DNA of 64,000 nucleotides from Haloarculaceae archaeon H-GB1-1 (GCA_029688825.1 JARUKX010000018.1:1-64000), one strand, 5' to 3'. Positions 18,097 through 27,692 are shown, numbered from the stretch's first letter. Notes: generated by a model not told the origin, from the sequence alone. A program made the numbers and translations.

Positions 18097-19122
18097 TCAT
18101 AGCCTGTTGTTCCTGACCGAGTTGTTCGCCGACCTGAGGACCGTGACTCCGCGTGCGTTGTCCGAACCGACGTTCCCGGCCACCACGTTGCCGTCGCTCG
18201 AAATCAGCAGGATGGAGATGTCGTGACTGTCCCGGACCGTGTTGTTCACGACGCGGTTGTCGTCGCTGGAGCGGAGTCGGATGCCGACAGCGTTCGACTC
18301 GGCGACCGTGTCCGCGACCGTGTTTCCGCTGGAGCGGTCGGAGAGGAAGACCCCGTAGAACTGCTTCGAGACAGTGTTGCGAGCGAGACGATTCTCACGG
18401 CTGGCAGAGAGCCAGATGCCGGCGATACCGTTCTCGTCGGCGGTGTTCTCCGTCACGGCGTTCCCGTGTGCGTCGATGAGCACGATGCCGAACTCGTTGT
18501 TCGACGCCGTGTTGTTCACGAGCGTGTTGTTCCGCACACCGGCTTCGACCAGGTGGATGCCGAAGAACCCGTTGTCGGTCGCGGTGTTGTTCACGAGCGT
18601 GTTGTTCGCGCTGGACTCGAACAGCGAGATGCCCCGGAGTCGATTGTCGCGGGCGACGTTGTCCGCGAGTCGATTGTCGGGAGCGTTCAGCAGCGAGAGC
18701 CCGACGCGGTTGGTCGCCGTCGTCGTCCCGACGACGGCCCCATCCTCGACGCCGATGAAGCGGATGCCGTCGTCCCAGTCGGTGACCGAGACGTTGCGCA
18801 CCGTGACGTTCCGGAGCGGCCCTGGTCCGGGCGAGCTGGCGACCACGCCGGCCGTCCCGAACGCACCGACGCCGTCGATGCGGTGCCCGTGGCCCAGGAG
18901 GACCACGTCGCTCGAACGGATGCGGATGCAGGTGTCCTTCTCGCTGTCGACGACGTCCTGTGTGAGCGCGTACCGTCCCGGTTCGGTGACCGTGGTACAC
19001 GATTCGATTTCTCGCGGTCCCTGCGCGTCGACGGTGTCGGTGACCAGCCACAGTCCGCCACAGACGACGCCGAGTGTGGCGACGAGAACGACAGCGTGCC
19101 GAAATGTGACGATGGTGGGCAT
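18097..19122 (-). CDS. Exported right-handed beta-helix protein (NosD/PbH1-like)
   Basis: A secreted or surface protein of about 341 aa. A hydrophobic signal/anchor (residues about 8-28) is followed by roughly ten parallel beta-helix repeats rich in Asn with recurring NNTxxxN and GI.L/V units (for example NNTLVNNTATDNGFFGIHL). This is the NosD/carbohydrate-binding PbH1 architecture. The second in-frame Met (19122) is preferred because it sits directly before the hydrophobic signal; 19161 is an alternative. No nitrous-oxide reductase genes are nearby, so a NosD role is not claimed. Confidence 0.8.
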   Translation of the reverse strand: MPTIVTFRHAVVLVATLGVVCGGLWLVTDTVDAQGPREIESCTTVTEPGRYALTQDVVDSEKDTCIRIRSSDVVLLGHGHRIDGVGAFGTAGVVASSPGPGPLRNVTVRNVSVTDWDDGIRFIGVEDGAVVGTTTATNRVGLSLLNAPDNRLADNVARDNRLRGISLFESSANNTLVNNTATDNGFFGIHLVEAGVRNNTLVNNTASNNEFGIVLIDAHGNAVTENTADENGIAGIWLSASRENRLARNTVSKQFYGVFLSDRSSGNTVADTVAESNAVGIRLRSSDDNRVVNNTVRDSHDISILLISSDGNVVAGNVGSDNARGVTVLRSANNSVRNNRL

Positions 19123-19347
19123 CGCTCGGTAGAACGTGACGTGGTCTATCGGTATATGCACCGACTCGGACGCTCTTCACAGAGTTATGGAACCCGGACG
19201 GCGCCACGAACTGCTCGCGAACGTCGATACTCGACGAGCACATGCGGCGGCGCCGCACGCTCGCCTCCTGCGACCGGGAGGGGTCGACAGACGCCGGTCG
19301 GGAAGCCGACGGAACTATTCGAACGTCGCCTGTTGTGTCGGATCGAT

Positions 19348-19641
19348 GTGACGCCGAACTGCAGACGGCTCCACGCATTCGGTATCGGGCTGGGGCTGCT
19401 GGGGAGTCTGCTGGTGGTCGCCAGTATGGTCCTCGTCGGTGGGTGGGTCGTCGCCGTCCTGGGGCTGGGGTCGACGGTTACCCTCGTGTTCTGTCTCCGC
19501 AACGTCTTCGAGCGAGAGGATTTCGAGCGCGACCACTCGCTAGCCAACCGGCTGGCCAACTGGACCGGTGCAACCGTCGCGTTCACGTCCGGGTTGGTGG
19601 TGCTCGCAGCCGGAATTGTGGCTGTCGTGACGTTCGGGTGA
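19348..19641 (+). CDS. Small two-helix membrane protein
   Basis: About 97 aa from a GTG at 19348. There are two hydrophobic hairpin helices near residues 10-50 (AFGIGLGLLGSLLVVASMVL, then a second), a charged loop (FEREDFERDH), and a final helix (TSGLVVLAAGIVAVVTFG). The coding frame is supported by hydrophobicity and the clear stop, but the start is uncertain because no strong start signal is visible. Function not recognised. Confidence 0.5.
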   Translation: MTPNCRRLHAFGIGLGLLGSLLVVASMVLVGGWVVAVLGLGSTVTLVFCLRNVFEREDFERDHSLANRLANWTGATVAFTSGLVVLAAGIVAVVTFG

Positions 19642-19777
19642 GGACGAGTTCGGCCCGGGCAGCAGATTCGTCAGTCGCCCACGGACGGCTCGGGTACCCA
19701 CAACGGTTTTGGCTGTTCTCTGGGACTAGCAGGCGTGAGACGCGTTCGCCATCGCACGTCCGAGCGAGTGGTCGGCA

Positions 19778-22594
19778 GTGGGTAACGCCGAACCGGGACG
19801 CTCCGAGACCACCTCCGCGGCTGCCAACCGCCTCGCGACCGGACTCGAAGAATATCTGGCGACCCACGAGACGGCGTTCGAGACCGTCACCGTGGAATCG
19901 AGGGCTGACGACCTCGACGACGTCGTCGTCTCCGGGCCGACCCACGACCCCCTCGTCCTCACCGTCCCCCACTCGGAGACGCTGCCCCGCGACCGCGGCG
20001 TCGTCGACGACGCACGCGATGTCGCATCGGAGTACGGGTCCGACCTCTTCGCGACCGGTACCGAGGCGGCACTCTTCCTGCACGACGCAGCGACCGTCGA
20101 CGAGGCGTCTCGAGCGTTCTACGCGATTCCAACTGACGGTGACGACCTCGCGGCCACGCTTCGTGCATTCTTCGAGGCCGTCACATACAGACAGGAGACT
20201 GGGGCACTCCCCGAGAAGCCACCGCGGGACAGGCTGGTGGCGCTCCTGCGCTCGTTCTTCGCGACGACCTGGCCGGCAGTCGAAGCAACAATCGTCAGAA
20301 CCGCCGAGCGGGACGACGCCTTCGAGGACGCGCTGGCCAACTGGGTCGCCCAGAACGACTACGCCACGCTCACGCGGTCTGAGCAGATCGAACTCGCCGC
20401 CAAGCAGTACACCTACCACCTCGCCCTCGGGGTCATCTCGACGGACGTCTTCGACCGACCACCGGGCGCTGACCCCGTCCAGCGCCTCGAATCAGGGGCC
20501 GTCGACAGGCCCAACGTCGGACCGGATTTCGACGATATGCCGTCGCTGTTCGAACTCCTGCCACGGTCGGAGACGATCGCCGAGTCGGTGGCGACCCTCC
20601 TCGCCGACGTGGAAGCCACTGCCATCGAAGACGTGGAAGCGGACGTTCTCGGGGGCATCTACGAGGGATTGCTGCCGACGGTGGACCGGCGAGCGCTCGG
20701 CCAGTACTACACGCATCCGCTGCTCGCCGCGACGCTCGTCAGGTGGGCCGTGCCGACCGGCAATTCCGGGGACGCCGACGCGGAACCGCCACGAGTGCTG
20801 GACCCCGCCACAGGAAGCGGTGCGTTCCTCCTCGAAGCCTACGAGCACCTCCGAACTTCCTTCCCGGACCGCGACGCTGCCGACCTGCTCGACGCAGTGG
20901 TCGGCCTCGACGTGAACCGACTGCCGCTCCAGCTCACGGCACTCTCCCTCGCCAACCGGAGCGAGGAGCCATCGGCGGAGCGTCTCGATATCCGTCACGG
21001 GTCGTTCTTCGATTTCTCGCCGAGTGACGTCGCCGAGGACGGCGGCGACGACCCGCCCGCCGACACCCTCGGTACGTTCGACGCCGTAGTCGGAAATCCG
21101 CCGTACATCCGCCACGAGAACCTTGCTCCGGACCAGGAGCACTTCCGGTCGCACCTCCGCCGGTTCGGCCGCGACGGTGAGACGCCTTACTACGACGGGA
21201 GCAAGCGCCTGTCGAAGAAATCCGACGCGTACGTCTACTTCGCCACGCACGCGACGGACTTCCTCGTCGATGGCGGTCGGCTGGCCTTCGTCGTCCCGAC
21301 GAAGTGGCTCGTCTCCCGCTACGGACAATCCTTCCAGACGTTCCTCTTCGACCACTACCGCCTCCACGCCGTCGTCGGGTTCGACGCCCGGGCCTTCGAG
21401 GACGCCCTCGTCGATACGGTGCTCGTCCTGCTCGAACGCTGTACCGACGCCGACGAGCGCGCAGCGACCACGACCAAATTCGTTCGTCTGGCGGAAGCCA
21501 CCTCCCCCGACGACCTTCTCGCGACCGTACGGGCCTCGGAGGACGCGACTCCCTCCGACGAAGACGACATCGTCGTCCGGAACACGCCGACCCACCGGAC
21601 CATCTCCATGCGGCAATCACGCGCTGCCGACAGCGACTCCGGGAAGCTCGGTCACTTTCTCTCGGTTCCCCATCCGCTCATCGAACTCCTCGAACACCCG
21701 GACCTCGTTCCCCTCTCCGACCTCGCCAGCGTCGCGTACGGCAACAAGACTGGCGCGAACGAGTTCTTCTTCCTCGACGACGCCACCCTCGCGGAGTACC
21801 CCATCGCGGAGCGGTTCCGCACGCCCGCACTGAAGAGTCTGCGGAGCCTGGACCGCCGCGTCGTCACCGCCGCCGAATCGGACCGCTGGCTGCTCGACGT
21901 CCACGAGTACGTCCAGCAGGTCGCTCGGCGCGGCGATTCCGACGACGACTCCCTCACAGCACGCGTCGAGCGCGCCCTCGACCGCGACGGTCACGACGCC
22001 CTCTCTGCGTATCTCTCCCACGGCAAGGCACAGGGCTACCACGAGCGCAAGAGCTGTGCCGCCCGGCCCGTGTGGTTCGACCTCGGCGACCTCAACCGCC
22101 CCGAAATCCTCCATCCAAAGTTCTTCAACGACCGCATCCGCGTCTCGCGCAACGCCGACCGCCTCGCACCCAGCAACGCCGTCGACTGTCTCTCGCTGCA
22201 CGACGACCTCGACGAGACGCTCGTCCACGGTATCCTCTGTTCGACCGTCCACAAGGCCGCGCTCGAATGCTGGGGCCGCGCCGAGGGTGGCGGCGCACTC
22301 CAGTTGATGACCTACGAACTCCAGACCCTCCCAACCGTCGACCCCCGCTCGCTCTCCGACGACGCAGCGGCTCACATCCGAACCGCCGTCGAGGCCCTGA
22401 CGGCCGGCGACTCCGACGCCCAACTCGCGCTGGATCGCGTCATCCTCGACGCCCTCGACGTCGACCTCGACGCCGAAACCCTCCAGGAACTCCACGACGT
22501 CGTCACCCAGCGGCGGATCCAGGGCGGCGCGAACGCCGAAGTATTGCTTGAACGGGTGGACCGACTCGAACCGACCGGAACGTGGCGGCTCTAA
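19778..22594 (+). CDS. N6-adenine DNA methyltransferase, Eco57I/TaqI type
   Basis: A 938-residue class I SAM-dependent DNA methyltransferase. The GQYYTHP motif lies upstream of SAM motif I (DPATGSGAFLLEA, residues 342-354). Catalytic motif IV is NPPY (residues 440-443). A TaqI-like C-terminal specificity region follows (LSDLASVAYGNKTGANEFFF, then RPVWFDLGDLNRPEILHPKF). The N-terminal 300 residues show no PD-ExK or HNH motif I can identify, and no separate restriction gene lies beside it. It is therefore either an orphan methylase or one whose nuclease part is not recognised. The start is GTG. Confidence 0.88.
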   Translation: MGNAEPGRSETTSAAANRLATGLEEYLATHETAFETVTVESRADDLDDVVVSGPTHDPLVLTVPHSETLPRDRGVVDDARDVASEYGSDLFATGTEAALFLHDAATVDEASRAFYAIPTDGDDLAATLRAFFEAVTYRQETGALPEKPPRDRLVALLRSFFATTWPAVEATIVRTAERDDAFEDALANWVAQNDYATLTRSEQIELAAKQYTYHLALGVISTDVFDRPPGADPVQRLESGAVDRPNVGPDFDDMPSLFELLPRSETIAESVATLLADVEATAIEDVEADVLGGIYEGLLPTVDRRALGQYYTHPLLAATLVRWAVPTGNSGDADAEPPRVLDPATGSGAFLLEAYEHLRTSFPDRDAADLLDAVVGLDVNRLPLQLTALSLANRSEEPSAERLDIRHGSFFDFSPSDVAEDGGDDPPADTLGTFDAVVGNPPYIRHENLAPDQEHFRSHLRRFGRDGETPYYDGSKRLSKKSDAYVYFATHATDFLVDGGRLAFVVPTKWLVSRYGQSFQTFLFDHYRLHAVVGFDARAFEDALVDTVLVLLERCTDADERAATTTKFVRLAEATSPDDLLATVRASEDATPSDEDDIVVRNTPTHRTISMRQSRAADSDSGKLGHFLSVPHPLIELLEHPDLVPLSDLASVAYGNKTGANEFFFLDDATLAEYPIAERFRTPALKSLRSLDRRVVTAAESDRWLLDVHEYVQQVARRGDSDDDSLTARVERALDRDGHDALSAYLSHGKAQGYHERKSCAARPVWFDLGDLNRPEILHPKFFNDRIRVSRNADRLAPSNAVDCLSLHDDLDETLVHGILCSTVHKAALECWGRAEGGGALQLMTYELQTLPTVDPRSLSDDAAAHIRTAVEALTAGDSDAQLALDRVILDALDVDLDAETLQELHDVVTQRRIQGGANAEVLLERVDRLEPTGTWRL

Positions 22595-22675
22595 CAAGCA
22601 ACGTAAGTGAACGCACGTGTCAGCAGCACCGAGTCATCCGTACGTTTTTGTAGCGAGACGGGTGGAAGCGTGACC

Positions 22676-23284
22676 ATGACCGCCGACGCTCTCTGGAGTG
22701 ACCTGCGCGATACGATACGGAACCTTCCCTCTGCTGCCAGCCACCAGACGCCACGCTCCCACCGCGCGTTTCGGATCGCTAACGTTCGAGAATCGCACGT
22801 CTGCGTCGAGTACGAGGAGGAAACAGAGACAGTCAGCCTCGAACGAGGGAAGTTCGAGACGCTGGCGGAGAACGTGACCGAGACAGACGACGGGTTCGAC
22901 CTCGACCGGCTTCCGCCGAACGCCGACCCCTACGCCACGGTCCTCGCCCTCCTCCCGGAGTTCGAGCTCGACGCGGAGGCGTGGGTCCTCCGCCGCACAG
23001 CGTCGTCTCCCGACGCTCGACCTCGCGACACGCGTTCCGACTCCGACGAGCGGACCCACCAGCGGGATACGTCAGACCCATCCATCGAAACGATGCTGGA
23101 CAACATGGGCGACCCGCAAGCGGAGGTTCGCTGTCCGATAGACGGCTGCCAGTACCGACACCGCTCGGCGGCATCGGTCGCCCGCCACGTCAGCGGCAGC
23201 AGTACGGCCAAGCACATCTGGGAGAACACCGACTACGCGGGCTGGAGGGATTTCGTTCGAAAGCACGGGGAGGAGCCAGGCTGA
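22676..23284 (+). CDS. Haloarchaeal protein with C-terminal C2H2-like zinc finger
   Basis: A 202-residue soluble protein that starts at the ATG at 22676. The N-terminal domain is acidic and unrecognised, the linker is hydrophilic, and the C-terminal zinc finger reads CPIDGCQYRHRSAASVARHV (C-x4-C then H near x12). A final basic tail has Trp residues (WENTDYAGWRDF). It follows the methyltransferase by 81 bases, so it could be a DNA-binding partner, but there is no direct evidence. Confidence 0.6.
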   Translation: MTADALWSDLRDTIRNLPSAASHQTPRSHRAFRIANVRESHVCVEYEEETETVSLERGKFETLAENVTETDDGFDLDRLPPNADPYATVLALLPEFELDAEAWVLRRTASSPDARPRDTRSDSDERTHQRDTSDPSIETMLDNMGDPQAEVRCPIDGCQYRHRSAASVARHVSGSSTAKHIWENTDYAGWRDFVRKHGEEPG

Positions 23285-23542
23285 ACGCTCTCCTGTCTCA
23301 CGCCGTCCGCTTCCGTACTCGACGACGACGCCGAGTGACGAGGGAGCGTACGAGTCGGGCTAACGCCGGACAGATGGTGGAAACATCCTGAGGGGCAGTG
23401 AGGGAGACGTGCCGTTTGACCAAAGTCCCATGAATCCCAGCGAAAGATTGGATGAATTCCAATAATGCGGCACATTGAATTATCAGATATAATAACACCT
23501 GGACAAATTATAACCGCAACCATGCAGTTTTAACAACCGAGT

Positions 23543-24295
23543 ATGAGTACACCAAAATTCGCAGGTAAGGATAGAAACCTTGCAATTATATTGGCCGTAT
23601 TGTTTGGATCGTTTGGCATCCATAAATTCTATCTCGGTGAGGTTAAGAAAGGGCTGGCATATTTCCTGTTCTCATGGACGACGATACCATTCTTCATTGC
23701 ATTCTATGATGCGTTTAAATATTATTCCAGCGCTGGAGCCTTTGGAAGCAGTAGTAGTGATGTTACCACGAGCACAACTGAGGGGAGAACGTCAGAGACG
23801 ACGGAGAAAACCAAAATCGCACACTCAGAACCGTCGGACGGTACGATAATGTCAGTTGAGGGAGCGAATGGGCGAGTTACAGTGTACAATGACCGGCTTG
23901 AGATATCGAGAGATGATATCGGGATGCTGCATAAGATGCAACACGGATTCAAAGGTGACAAAGAAATCCCATTCGAGTCGGTTACGAGTATACAACTCCG
24001 AAAGCCATCGTCGGTGACACGAGGTTACATCCAATTTGGCCAAAGCGGGTTTTCGGAAAGCGATGATGGACTCATGGATGCTACCTCTGACGAAAATACA
24101 GTCCTATTCGATAAAGGTTCGCTAAGTGAATTTGAAGAATTGAGAACCAAGGTGAGAGAACTGAAAAAAGGCGATGTCCAAGAATCTACGGGCAGCATCG
24201 ATTCCGCGATGGAAAAACTGCGTGAGAGATATGCGGATGGCGAGATCGATGAGAGCGAGTACGAGCAACGAAAAGAAATTCTCCAAAAGGACTAA
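23543..24295 (+). CDS. TM2-domain membrane protein with PH-like middle and C-terminal SHOCT motif
   Basis: A 250-residue protein in three parts. The N-terminal TM2 domain has two helices (residues about 12-60, with the GIHKFYLGEVKKG motif). A Ser/Thr-rich linker and a beta-rich PH/YokE-like domain (about 100-190, with the GRVTVYNDRLEI stretch) follow. The C-terminal SHOCT helix pair reads AMEKLRERYADGEIDESEYE. GC content is visibly lower than in the neighbours, with many ATA and AAA codons, which suggests recent transfer. A TATA-like AAATTATAAC lies about 35 bases before the ATG. Such proteins are often found in defence or stress islands, but no role is proven. Confidence 0.82.
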   Translation: MSTPKFAGKDRNLAIILAVLFGSFGIHKFYLGEVKKGLAYFLFSWTTIPFFIAFYDAFKYYSSAGAFGSSSSDVTTSTTEGRTSETTEKTKIAHSEPSDGTIMSVEGANGRVTVYNDRLEISRDDIGMLHKMQHGFKGDKEIPFESVTSIQLRKPSSVTRGYIQFGQSGFSESDDGLMDATSDENTVLFDKGSLSEFEELRTKVRELKKGDVQESTGSIDSAMEKLRERYADGEIDESEYEQRKEILQKD

Positions 24296-24574
24296 CAAAC
24301 AGACTCCCTCTCCTCGGTTTAATATCTACTAGTAAGGCCTGAGACGCGACACACTGTTTTGCCACCGTCGGAAGAGGTAAGAGTAGGATGGGATAGTGAT
24401 AGTCTTACACCGTACGATGGAATGCCCAGCGCCATCGCTGACTCGGATGTCTGCTTGAACTCTGCAACATCGATTAAAATCAAGAAATACACTTGCCTCA
24501 CATTGTGGCCGTAACTAAACCCCGCCCCAGGTAGCGACCACAGAATTATCCGCCTGGAGAATCTAACTTATAGG

Positions 24575-25174
24575 ATGGCAGACAATAAAAGCGGTCGAGA
24601 CAAGCAAGCACGGGACGCCGAGCGGCGCCAGCAAGAGCGTGATGTCGAGACAGAACTGGAGCGCGGCGACGAAGTAGAGCCGCCGATGGACGTGGAAGAA
24701 CTCGCCGATATCGAGACGGAACTCGAAGACCTACAGTTCCCGGTGACGGGGGTCGAAGTCGTCGAAGCGGTCGGCGAACGGACGATCGAATCGGTCGAGG
24801 GAAGCTACAGTATCGAGGAACTGATACCGGAGACAGCCGAGGAGACGTTCGACTCTCCGGCTGCCGTCCGGGTCCAGGTAGAGCGGCCGACAGTTTCCGC
24901 GGCCATGAAACGGGTCGTGGAAGCGAGTACGACGCTCCGGAATACGGAGTTCGGTTGGACACAGCGGAAAGCGTACGAGAAAACCTTCCAGGAACTCGAA
25001 GCGATCGACGCCGACGACGACGATGAAGGTATCCTGGCCATCAGTACCTGGGTCGTCGATCAGATCCACGACAAAGAGAAGCTCCCCTCGTCCAGAGCGG
25101 TGCGCCGAGAAGCAGCGAAGTTCTGTCGGACGAACGGATATCAGGTGCGAACCGACGAGTGGCTCGGAATATAA
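24575..25174 (+). CDS. Haloarchaeal conserved protein, probably DUF5789 family
   Basis: A 199-residue, very acidic soluble protein. The basic/acidic start (MADNKSGRDKQARDAERRQQ) is followed by two similar alpha/beta segments. The end has EAAKFCRTNGYQVRTDEWLG, which I recall from haloarchaeal DUF5789 proteins. A TATA-like GAATTATC lies about 30 bases upstream of the ATG. Function unknown; no functional link to neighbours is visible. Confidence 0.7.
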   Translation: MADNKSGRDKQARDAERRQQERDVETELERGDEVEPPMDVEELADIETELEDLQFPVTGVEVVEAVGERTIESVEGSYSIEELIPETAEETFDSPAAVRVQVERPTVSAAMKRVVEASTTLRNTEFGWTQRKAYEKTFQELEAIDADDDDEGILAISTWVVDQIHDKEKLPSSRAVRREAAKFCRTNGYQVRTDEWLGI

Positions 25175-25318
25175 CCCACTATCGCGGGAGGCCGTGACAC
25201 TGACAGGTGTCACGCTCGAGGGGTGACCGGTACAGAAGATCGGTGCAGCGGACGCGTTCACAAACCCGGTTCCCGAGTATTTTATCCCCAGCGAGGTCAC
25301 AATTTGGCGAGAAGGGCG

Positions 25319-26194
25319 ATGGCCGAATCGTCAGTACTGCACCGGATTCGAGCCCTCCCCGCGAGCGATCTATGGGGGTATCTGCTGTTCTCACACGGGT
25401 GGACGTGGGCGTGGTGGGCTGTGAATATCGTCGGCGGATTCGAGGCGTTCGGGGCTGGGCTCCCGTTCACGATCATCGGTGGTGCGGGCCCGTTTCTCGG
25501 TGGCGTCGTCATGAGTTACGTGACCTACGGGCGCGCGGGAGTGTCCGACCTCTGGAATCGGCTGACTGAAATCCGTCGAATCTCCCTCCGATGGGGCGTA
25601 CTTGCGATCGCATTCTTCCCGCTACTGGCCGTTCTCACCGGGACGATTGCCGTGCTTACCACGGACGCGACGTTCGTTCTCGGCGTCGGGGAACTCCGTT
25701 CCCTGCTGGCCGACCCGTCGGCTTTCGTCGTCACTCTACTGACACTCCTCGTCGTCGGCCCGCTTCCGGAAGAAATCGGGTGGCGGGGCTTCCTCCTCGA
25801 CCGGTGTCAAAATCGATGGTCTGCGCTCACATCCGGTTTCACCGTTGGCCTCGTCTGGGCGGCGTGGCACGCTCCCCTGTTTCTGATGCCGGGCTACTTC
25901 GCCGCCTTCGACTTCGAACCCAGCCCAGGCCCGTTCGCGGCCAATGTCCTGCTCATTTCCGTCGTCTACACGTGGGTGTACAACAATACCGACCGGAGCC
26001 TGCTCGCTCTGATCGGGTTCCACTTCATGGAGAACTTCGTCGGGCAGATGACGTCGCTGCCACGACCAGCCGAACCGATCGGGATTGGACTCCGGTTTCT
26101 GCTGGTCCTCGGCATCGTCGTTTGGTTCGGAACGCAGACGTTTCGCAGAGACAGTACGGTACCACTGCCGCCCTCGTCCCGACGCTCTCCGTGA
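25319..26194 (+). CDS. CPBP family intramembrane glutamic endopeptidase
   Basis: Polytopic membrane protein of about 291 aa with the CAAX/bacteriocin-processing (ABI/CPBP) motifs. Motif 1 EEIGWRGFLL carries the catalytic Glu pair and Arg, motif 2 is WHAPLFLMPG, and motif 3 is GFHFMENF. The ATG at 25319 is preferred because a TATA-like TATTTTAT lies about 35-40 bases upstream and the longer GTG start would put a non-hydrophobic tail in front. In archaea, substrates of this family are mostly unknown. Confidence 0.85.
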   Translation: MAESSVLHRIRALPASDLWGYLLFSHGWTWAWWAVNIVGGFEAFGAGLPFTIIGGAGPFLGGVVMSYVTYGRAGVSDLWNRLTEIRRISLRWGVLAIAFFPLLAVLTGTIAVLTTDATFVLGVGELRSLLADPSAFVVTLLTLLVVGPLPEEIGWRGFLLDRCQNRWSALTSGFTVGLVWAAWHAPLFLMPGYFAAFDFEPSPGPFAANVLLISVVYTWVYNNTDRSLLALIGFHFMENFVGQMTSLPRPAEPIGIGLRFLLVLGIVVWFGTQTFRRDSTVPLPPSSRRSP

Positions 26195-26595
26195 CCCGGT
26201 TCGGCGTGTCGTAGTCGCATCGTAGTCAGCAACTGCGGTAGGCCACCTTCCTGCAACAGAGCCGATGAGGAGTCCCGAGCGAGTTCACCGACGAAGCCAA
26301 CGATGTCGATGCCAGAGCCGTGCGCTAGCTTTCGACTGCTCGCCGGGCCCCGTGATCGTCGCTGTGACCGGAGTCATGCGAGTGCCCACTGGCTTCGTTA
26401 TCTTGATCGTGATGGGCGACGCCACTCTAGTCGGTCATTCGTGACTGGACATCCACGAACGGGGCTTATCAAAAATTGCGTCATCCATTCGGCCATCTAT
26501 CCAGCTTAAATAGCAAATAATCGGGACGAGGATAACAACGCGAGTGCTATTTTCGGTTTCAGTAAGTGCTTTTGGCGGTCAAGCTGGCGGCCCCG
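26195..26595. other. Intergenic region with a short His-rich gene fragment
   Basis: About 400 bases between a plus-strand protease and the minus-strand copper operon. No full gene. On the minus strand at 26325-26426 a short open stretch encodes a His-rich tail (HHDQDNEASGHSHDSGHSDD and so on) between two stops, reminiscent of metal-transporter loops. It could be the end of a lost metal gene. An AT-rich patch sits at about 26505-26530. Confidence 0.35.
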
Positions 26596-27186
26596 TCACC
26601 CGATGACGATGCCACCGTCGATTTCCATGTACGGATGGCCATAGCCACAGTAGGTCAGGCAACTCAGCGTGTAATCGCCCCGTCGCGTCGCCCCCAACTG
26701 TCGAACGATGGGTCTGGTGGCATCTCGAGGCAGTGCAACCGGGTGCATCATCATTCCGCCGCCCATGTGAACCTGTCCAGAGGGCATGATCGCTAGACTG
26801 TGGTCTGGGTACTGCTCGTTCGCTTCTTCGAGTAGTTCGTGGAAGTCGCCGTTAGATGGGGGCGGGATACGCTCCTCGTTTCGTTCTTCGAGTGCCTCGT
26901 GATCTGGAAGGGCATCTCGGATCGATGCCGGGAGGGACTGGACGGCTTGACGTGCGAGCGCGTTGAATGCAACGACACGGAGAACATCGTCCCGTTGCAA
27001 CCTGATACGTTCCTGTTCCTCGCCGGATTCGTCGACGATGATGAACCCCCAGTGATACGCGCCGACGTAGATCGTCCGCTCGACGTCACCGCCGCTCCCC
27101 GGGAGATTGCCGACGCAACCCGAGAGACCTGCAAGGCCCGCTCCGAGTGCGGCGAGGAACTCGCGCCGCTGTATTGTCGGGGACAT
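26596..27186 (-). CDS. Exported lipoprotein with a CuA-type copper site
   Basis: A 196-residue Tat-type protein. It has the RREFL motif, a hydrophobic h-region and a lipobox LSGC (Cys24). The C terminus carries C176-LTY-C180-GYG-H184-PY-M187, exactly the C-x3-C-x3-H-x2-M spacing of the binuclear CuA centre in cytochrome oxidase subunit II and nitrous-oxide reductase. Upstream His140 or His148 (in a Met/Gly-rich QVHMGGGMMMH segment) could supply the remaining ligand. It is much smaller than COX2 and lacks its transmembrane hairpin. It is the last gene of the minus-strand copper operon, eight bases after a SHOCT protein. It likely carries electrons or copper at the outer face of the membrane. 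Confidence 0.7.
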   Translation of the reverse strand: MSPTIQRREFLAALGAGLAGLSGCVGNLPGSGGDVERTIYVGAYHWGFIIVDESGEEQERIRLQRDDVLRVVAFNALARQAVQSLPASIRDALPDHEALEERNEERIPPPSNGDFHELLEEANEQYPDHSLAIMPSGQVHMGGGMMMHPVALPRDATRPIVRQLGATRRGDYTLSCLTYCGYGHPYMEIDGGIVIG

Positions 27187-27194
27187 CGTAGAAT

Positions 27195-27563
27195 CTACTG
27201 TGACTCTTCTCGCCCGAGTTTCGCACGCCGTTCCTCGAACTCCTCGTCGGAGAGGTCGCCGCGGGCGTACGCCACTCGGAGTTCCTCGAGTGCCTTATCG
27301 CCGGTCAACGACGAGCCGACACCGCCGACGAGGCCGCGATAGAGGAGATAGCCGATGCCGACGAGGACGACGAGCCAGACGAGCATCATCCCGATACCCC
27401 ACAGCGGCGAGAGACCGCCAGCCATCCCGCCGCCCCACCACCAGCCCATCATGCCCATCATGGGCATCGCGAATACCATCATCAACAGCGGGAACAGGAC
27501 GATTACCGCCAGGACGATCAGAACGATGCGGAGCAGGCCGTCAGAGGTACGCTCGGTGGACAT
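27195..27563 (-). CDS. SHOCT-domain membrane protein with Met-rich helices
   Basis: A 122-residue protein. Hydrophobic helices (about residues 10-35 and 52-78) flank a Met/Trp/Gly-rich loop (MPMMGMMGWWWGGGMAGG). The C-terminal cytoplasmic SHOCT motif is ALEELRVAYARGDLSDEEFE. It is one of four SHOCT proteins in this operon and sits directly before the CuA-like lipoprotein gene. Met-rich loops can bind Cu(I), so a copper-related role is plausible but not shown. Confidence 0.8.
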   Translation of the reverse strand: MSTERTSDGLLRIVLIVLAVIVLFPLLMMVFAMPMMGMMGWWWGGGMAGGLSPLWGIGMMLVWLVVLVGIGYLLYRGLVGGVGSSLTGDKALEELRVAYARGDLSDEEFEERRAKLGREESQ

Positions 27564-27692
27564 GAAGAACCACTAGGAAAGTACGTCGACTGCGTTGATA
27601 AAGTTGGTCGGCCGCCAGTAATCCTCCAGTGATGGCCCTGTCTCGGGGGCCGGCCGGTACGTTGCGCCGTGTCTTCACCGAAATAGGTCCCC

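Noticed and set aside
17816-18226. 136-aa plus-strand ORF
   Set aside because: No family features, Pro/Arg-rich, and overlaps the 3' end of the NosD-like gene.
18223-19641. 472-aa plus-strand ORF
   Set aside because: Most of it is antisense to the NosD-like gene; only the last 97 residues show a membrane protein and were kept.
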